Source: Craterostigma plantagineum (taxonomy: Eukaryota > Streptophyta > Magnoliopsida > Lamiales > Linderniaceae). Taken from it: DNA of 64,000 nucleotides. This document shows, one piece after another, positions 58,554 to 64,000 of this stretch (within the stretch, counting starts at the first letter, position 1; every line of letters starts with the position of its first letter). Below the pieces are notes generated by a model. The model did not search any database. It had not been told where the DNA came from and saw only the letters and a program-made list of their open reading frames with translations. The position numbers and the translations under genes are program-made. The DNA is taken from positions 22,266,001 through 22,330,000 of the forward strand of contig JAPQWV010000002.1 of assembly GCA_027422505.1 (NCBI GenBank). The letters are read 5' to 3'.

Positions 58554-61500
58554 ATGACAAACAAAGATCAAGGCACAATTGAAGCACTTGAGGCGGCTGC
58601 AATCCAAAGGGACATCGCTCGCATCGAGCTCAACACGCGTACCTATGTCCACCCATCGAGCAGATCTTCCAACAAGTCAATGGGCGGCCTTGATTCCCAA
58701 CAATTACATGGTGGACTTAGACAGCTTTCGATGCGATGCCCCAAACATTATAGAAATCCTCAAAGGGCACCCGCTTCAACACGCCCTCACTCATGGCGAG
58801 CCAGAAGCACAAGTGTATCTTCAACAATTCTGGCACACGTTGCAGATAGCTGGACCACTCCACCTTGCAAAAAACTTATCCGCCATAATTGATCAAGAAA
58901 CGGTGGTCCTCACTCGAAAGATACTCCAAGAAGTGCTTCAACTCCCTGTCTACTCCCCATACGACCCGCTACCAACCCATGAACAACTCATCGAGGACAT
59001 AGACCGGCTGGGCTATCAACCAGAAACCAAGAAGAAGAAGGGCCCACTTGTCCTCAGTGAAGTCACCACCCGCAATCTCGTGGCGAACGTTGTACCTGTT
59101 GGTAAACAAATGCATGTCAGGGAAGCATGCCGGTCAGGACCGCGGGAACTTTCAAATCCTCACCCTCACCGGCATCGCCCACAACCGCAAGTACAACTAC
59201 GCCGACATCATATGGATGGATCTCATCTCCATGATCCAACGTCGCGACCGGGAAATCGCCAAGGGAGTCACAAACCGCTTCGTCCCCTACATGCGGTGGC
59301 TCCCAGCTCTCATCAGACATTTCCGCTTGCACTCCACCAACATTCGCCTCCGCCCGGCAACGGAACACTTCCAAATCCCCACTGTCGAGAAGTTCGCCAA
59401 GAAAAACACTCCGGCGAAAGATCGACACGCAATGATAATCCCAGACGACGTCCTCGCCTTACGCCGACCCAACCAACCTGCACGTCCAAGAATACCGTGC
59501 CTCTACAGCCTCTTTCCGCGAAAGCCCTCATCCACTATCCACTGTCCCTACGGCGCAGATCAACCCCACTGCTCCTAACCCCGGGACTAGCCAAAACCCC
59601 ACCACCACCTCCAAAAAGTCATCGAGTCGCGCCGCATCCTCTTCCACCCGCGCTCCGAAAAAACGGTCGCGAGAGGATGACGTAAGCCGCCCCACGGAGC
59701 GTCGATCGAAACAAAAACACGATCGACCTCCTCAGCCACATATAAGCCGAGCCGAACCAATAGGTACAGGAGGTGATTTGTTCACCTCCCGAGTAGAAGA
59801 CGTGGCATCTGGCTCAACCACGCAAACGACCCCAAATCCACTTATCTTCCTCTCTACAGGAAGATATTTCATTCCACGAGGAGCCACGTATGCCATCGAC
59901 ATCCCACTTGGAGATAGTCGATGTTGAATCAAGCAGTCCCTCGCCTCAGACTGCATCCTCTTCATGCACATCGAGTGTAGTGCCCTCACTCCCCATAATT
60001 TCTTACGTTTCTAGGACACATACACCTTTTACCGCACTACAGAGTCTTCGTAATTCTGTCAGAACGCTCGGTGATGTCTCTGTGACTGAGAGCGGAAGAC
60101 CTAGCACGGCCAACATCACAACAACCGTGAGCCTAGGCCATCATTCGATTGAGTCTGTCTCATCGATGATGCCAACGGGAAGTCTGAGTGACCCCGTCTT
60201 TTCCCGTCCTGTGCAAACGGGCGGCCGATCGGCTATCTTCTCCGAGTCGGTGACAGTTGGAATTCTTCGTGATTCCAACTTGTTAAACTTACCCCAGTTC
60301 GTGACAGAGACCGCGTTAGAGACTCGTCTTCAAGAGTTTGCAAAGACTCTTGAAACGTCTATCCTCGATAAAGTCTACGTGCGTCTCGATGCGTCCACCA
60401 TCGACAAAGGCAAAGGTGTGGCCCCTGAGACGCCACCACCAACTCAAAATGTGGACACTGAAGCTGTTCTCTCCTCCATCTCCGCCAAGGAACTCTTCTA
60501 CATCCTACGAGCAAGATTCGAGTCAATGACGGAACTCGACGAGGAGGAACAGCAAATGAAGAGGATAATGACTCAACCGATGACTTGCCGCACTCAAGGC
60601 GAGTCGAGCGGGATCAGGCGCGACGATCAAGACGATGATCAAGATCGCCGCGAGGGGAGAATAGGCTGCAAGCCTCACAAACTCAAGGGCCCAGACGCCG
60701 CCCTCCTCCTCTGCACCTGAAACAACGCCCGCAGAAACCTCACACCCCACTAGCCAAAAAGCCCACCCTATCAACCCGAGTCACCAGCCAAATCACCCTC
60801 ACCTCCACCTACTACCGTCTCCGAAACTCTAACTGTCACATCGGCATTAGAGACCACAACCACCACATCTACACTAACCGACGCCCAAATCATACTAGCC
60901 AAAACCATCACCTCATCCGAACCACCAGAATCTCCACCACAACCATCCCCACAATCCTCAAACTCCTCCGACGCAACACCTTCGCCACCACACAGCCATA
61001 CCCATCTCAACACCGATTCCAATGTAGCTTCCGAGGATGTCTACTGCGCACAGAATGAGATCGAGGCCTACATCTTCGACGATGAATGGCTGTACACACC
61101 CGCCGATGCAGTAGCAGCCAGGAAGTTAGTGGAAAATGCTCGACGTCTGCTAAAGGAAGCCTCGCTCACGCTAATCAACACTGCAAACAACGAGAACGGA
61201 GAGGAGTACGACGCTGAACCTGCCGAACTCGAAAACATCCTACAATTTCAAGCGCAGCAAGCTGAGGCTCCTGCTGCTCAACCGGATGTGCCCACGGCGG
61301 ATATACCAGAAGCACCGTGGGAAATAAGAAGATCACCGCACCATTTCAAGAGGAGATCAGAAAGAGGATCTGGCGGCGCAAGGAGCAAATCATCACGACC
61401 TTCAACGAATATGAGCTGATGAACATTCAAAACTGGAGCGAGGAAAAGAAGAAGCTCTATCAATGGAGCCTTCTTTGCCACAAGTGCACAAAGAGGACGA

Positions 61501-62102
61501 TGTCCGATGAAGAAAACCTCGCTCTGGAAATGAGTCGGGCCCCCATCTGCAAAGTCACTGACCTTCGCCAAGAATCGAAAGGACGTGTTCACTATCCAGT
61601 GTTCACGGTGATGAGGCAGGACGAGAGCTGTTGTGAAGTAAGCGAGGCGGACTTCAAATATCTGCGCTTAGGTGATCTGTACAACATGCTGGAATCTATG
61701 AAGCAGTTCAGACTCGTCCTAAGAAGTTCGGGACATCTCGTACGGGCTGAACCGGTCACCATGGGTTATGTGGCTCTCAAGCGCCACATGCTCCGACAAG
61801 TCAGATTCTACGCCACCCACGACCTGCAGATGGCGGTAGAGCACAACCTGAAGAAGGTGAACCTGACTCGCCCATCTTTCAAGAACGCGGACGACTACCG
61901 AGAGGGCGATGTGATTGACGGAGATGATCTAGCGGTCGCCTACTCGAACTACAAGAGAAAGATGAGGCTACTACGCTGCTCCAAAGTGGCAAAATTCTCG
62001 GATGGAACACTCACCATCATTCAAGACAAGCGCATGAGAATTTGCCGCATACTTTCGGAAGAAGACCCACCACTGCCGCTCAAGTTCGCGAAGTTTAATT
62101 GA
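58554..62102 (+). pseudogene. ORF3 of element C (env-position ORF of unknown function), frameshifted
   Basis: Follows pol in the place of the SIRE env-like gene. First frame (58579-59115): DSFRCDAPNIIEILKGHPLQ, QVYLQQFWHTLQIAGPLHLA, IIDQETVVLTRKILQEVLQL. This resembles the hypothetical copia-associated ORFs of other plants in which an 'IEQFW' segment precedes a DNA/RNA-virus-unrelated domain. Second frame (to 59578): YNYADIIWMDLISMIQRRDR. Then a Pro/Ser-rich linker, 59890-60720 (PVQTGGRSAIFSESVTVGI), and 61129-62102 (PFQEEIRKRIWRRKEQI, VALKRHMLRQVRFYATHDLQ, KFSDGTLTIIQDKRMRI). Frame changes lie near 59115, 59580, 59690, 60720 and 61350. I see no signal peptide or membrane span, so 'env' is only positional. 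Confidence 0.75.
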
Positions 62103-62140
62103 CTCCGGGTTCATAGCTGATCGAATCGCTGCTTCGAAGG

Positions 62141-62426
62141 TTTAATAGATTGTTCAATAGTTTTTAGTCTTGGTCTAATTTAGTAATTACCCTTTAGTTT
62201 GGGCTTTGGACTAGAATGTAATTATTTAATTTTTGGTGTTTGGGCCTTAATATACCTAGGGTTAATGTGGTATATAAGGTATTACAACACCATTTGAAAG
62301 GTAATCAAAGATCAAAAGGCTAACCCTAGTTTTCACACACTACACACACTTGAAGGTGAGAAATCCTCCCTTTTTCATTCCATCAAAGCCTCTTTGATTC
62401 CTTGTTTGGTGCATTCGGGACCAACA
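62141..62426 (+). repeat. 3' LTR of element C, lacking its first bases
   Basis: Matches the 5' LTR from TTTAATAGATTG to GGGACCAACA, but the first 10 or so bases (TGTTAGGATA) are replaced by TGCTTCGAAGG and no polypurine tract adjoins it. It keeps the TATA box TATATAAGG at 62271-62279. Confidence 0.92.
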
Positions 62427-62600
62427 AAAGTGCAGTATGAGGCTGAGGACTGCTTGAAGCAACATTAACCGGCTCGGAGTGAGGCGGTGATGGCTGTAGT
62501 GGCTCCTCGTGTGTATGTGAAATAATCATCTGTCGGGAGATGATTGAGTGGCTAGGTTGGGTACTTTGCGGGATCAAGATGTCGCGACTTCTACTCGGGG
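62427..62600 (-). pseudogene. E2 ORF3, upstream segment
   Basis: The minus strand matches element C at about 59785-59950: CCCGAGTAGAAGTCG, GGAGCCACTACAGCCATC and TTCAAGCAGTCCTCAGCCTC. Across the element C insertion it continues directly into 48577 (GACCACATCGAGTCTAGTG against GCACATCGAGTGTAGTG). It is cut on the right by element D at 62601. Confidence 0.8.
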
Positions 62601-62950
62601 TGTAGAATACTATTTGTAATTGTGCTTGATTTCATTAGTTGTCCTTGTAATTAGGGGCGTTTTGTATAGTAGTCCTTAGATTAGGACTAGATTGATATTT
62701 ATACCAAGTTTGTTTGGTATAAATACTTGTAAATCAATTGAGCTGAATAGAGAAAGGTTTTAGAATTGATCCGAAAGGCTTGCAATTTGATTTCTAGAGA
62801 GAGAAACAACAGTAACTTTCTCACTCTACTCGAATTCTCTCTCTTGTTCTTCATTAGAGTTTTTCGATCGAATTCTATTGCTTATCATAACGATCGAATT
62901 ACTATGAATTCTAGCCTAGGATCGTAGAGTTTTAATCGTAGGACCTAACA
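62601..62950 (+). repeat. 5' LTR of element D
   Basis: 350 bp, TGTAGAATACTATTTG to ATCGTAGGACCTAACA, with a TATA box TATAAATAC at 62718-62726. The end GGACCTAACA is shared with the LTR of element A. Confidence 0.9.
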
Positions 62951-62952
62951 GT

Positions 62953-62964
62953 TGGTATCAGAGC
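62953..62964 (+). other. tRNA-Met primer binding site of element D
   Basis: TGGTATCAGAGC two bases after the LTR end, complementary to initiator tRNA-Met. Confidence 0.95.
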
Positions 62965-64000
62965 AGGTTCGTTCTGTTTTGGATCAAAATTGTTAGAATT
63001 GGATCGAAAATTTAATTCTGTTCATTGTTCATCGAAGAACAGTTTGGCGCGAAATCTGTTTTCGATCCAATAGCTTAATTCTGTGCTTAATTGACTTGAA
63101 TTTGGTGTTTCTGTGCTTGTTTAAGTGATAGATCATCATTGCGATCAGTTCTGTAGCGTTTTAAACTTCGATTTCTAGGATTGATTTGCCTCTCCGTGTT
63201 ACTGTGTGCGAATAACATGAAGAACACGTTCTGATTTTTATCAAATTCGATATATTTTGCTTCATAACGTGTTTAATTGCTTGTTCGTGCGTGATTATTA
63301 CTTAATTGCGAGCAATTGCCTCAAATTTCACTATCTGATTCTTTGTTTTTGCTCGAATTAGTGTTAATCGTATTCAGTGAATTTTTCTCGATTGCTCAAA
63401 TTTTTCTCGCCAAGTTTTGCGATCGGATTACGATCGATAAACTTAGCGCGAGAATTTTTCTCGGTCAGAATACAAAGTCAGCGCTAGAATCGTCATCAGT
63501 AGAAACGATTTTAGTTAAAACTATTTCTCGAGCATTATACAGCGAAAAACTTTTTCGAGAGAGACTTATTTTGACTTTGCATGCGTAAAAACTTTCAATC
63601 GAAAAACTTTTTCAGTCAAACCTTTTAACGTTTGACCATGCGAAAATCCTTTATACGCGAGAAACTTTTCTAGTCAACAGATTTATTTTGACTTGTCGAG
63701 AAACTTACTAACGTACTGTTTCTTTACGATCGAAATAAATTCACGATCAAGAAATTTTTCTCGACCGAATGATTTTGAGCAATATATCTCGCTCGTAAAA
63801 TATCTCGCTGACAAAATTTCTCGCACGAGAACAGTGTCCAGTACACTCTATCTCAACGGAATTAATTTCGATCAAACTTTAAAGATTAAATCGAAAATAA
63901 TTCTCGATCTAATTTTCGAATTAAACGCTACTAACGAATTTTTTCACTTGTGAAGCACATTACATCATCTTGAACCTTCAAAACAATTAACGAAGATCCT

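Larger units (their letters stand above)
48583..62426 (+). mobile_element. Element C: 13.8 kb Ty1/copia retrotransposon of SIRE/Maximus type
   Basis: Perfect TSD AAAGT (48578-48582 and 62427-62431). Order: 5' LTR, tRNA-Met primer binding site, 1.4 kb leader, gag with CCHC knuckle and coiled coils, protease, integrase, RT, RNase H, a 2 kb spacer with AAGGGGGAG polypurine tracts, a 3.5 kb ORF3 and the 3' LTR. The order protease-integrase-RT-RNase H defines Ty1/copia; the large gag and the post-pol ORF indicate the SIRE/Maximus lineage. LTRs differ at only a handful of positions, so the insertion is fairly recent, yet every coding region is frameshifted. Confidence 0.93.
62601..64000 (+). mobile_element. 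Element D: 5' end of another Ty1/copia retrotransposon
   Basis: A 5' LTR (62601-62950), tRNA-Met primer binding site and about 1 kb of leader are visible; the rest is beyond the window. The leader is rich in TTTCTCG and CGAGAAACTTTT words like elements B and C, and contains no gene. The left flank 5-mer is CGGGG; the matching duplication must lie outside. Confidence 0.88.

Overview
The window is nuclear DNA of a flowering plant: genes with GT-AG introns and land-plant proteins (an H3K9 methyltransferase, an auxin receptor carrying a miR393 site) sit in a dense bed of nested plant transposons. A eudicot is likely; anything finer is a guess.

Left part (1-15586) is the gene-rich end. SUVH4/KRYPTONITE (700-4892, 5' exons outside the window) is followed by nested hAT/Mutator-like miniature elements (5244-7541), the mitochondrial phosphate carrier MPT3 (7927-10188), an AFB2-type auxin F-box receptor (12101-14116) and non-LTR-like repeat debris. 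A fourth gene, TRAP-beta of the ER translocon (26958-28846), stands between transposons. All four genes are on the + strand and do not form a pathway; they are ordinary single-copy-type housekeeping or regulatory genes.

Middle part (15587-32194): the 5' half of an Athila-like Ty3/gypsy element lies on the minus strand (15587-22090) and a 3' half of the same family lies on the plus strand (29190-32194). The halves are complementary (one stops early in integrase, the other begins near its C-terminus) and the outer LTR flanks match at 4 of 5 bases, which suggests one element broken by an inversion that carried TRAP-beta. Between them are hAT and Mutator-like MITEs and a 5'-truncated LINE, most with target-site duplications (TSDs) that I could read directly.

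Right part (33113-64000) is a transposon nest. A hAT-type element (33113-39703, TSD GGTCAGCC) holds a Cassandra-like solo LTR containing 5S rRNA sequence (TSD ATAGC) and element B (34312-38298, TSD GAAGC), whose two ends are both LTR U3 ends because its left LTR is inverted. From 39945 rightwards an older minus-strand Ty1/copia element, E2, has been interrupted three times: by element A (41447-47624), by a 13.8 kb SIRE/Maximus-like copia element C (48583-62426, TSD AAAGT) and by the start of copia element D (62601-end). Elements A, B, C and E2 share a large extra ORF downstream of pol ('ORF3', in the env-like position); removing the insertions makes the ORF3 of E2 read continuously. No transposon ORF appears intact.
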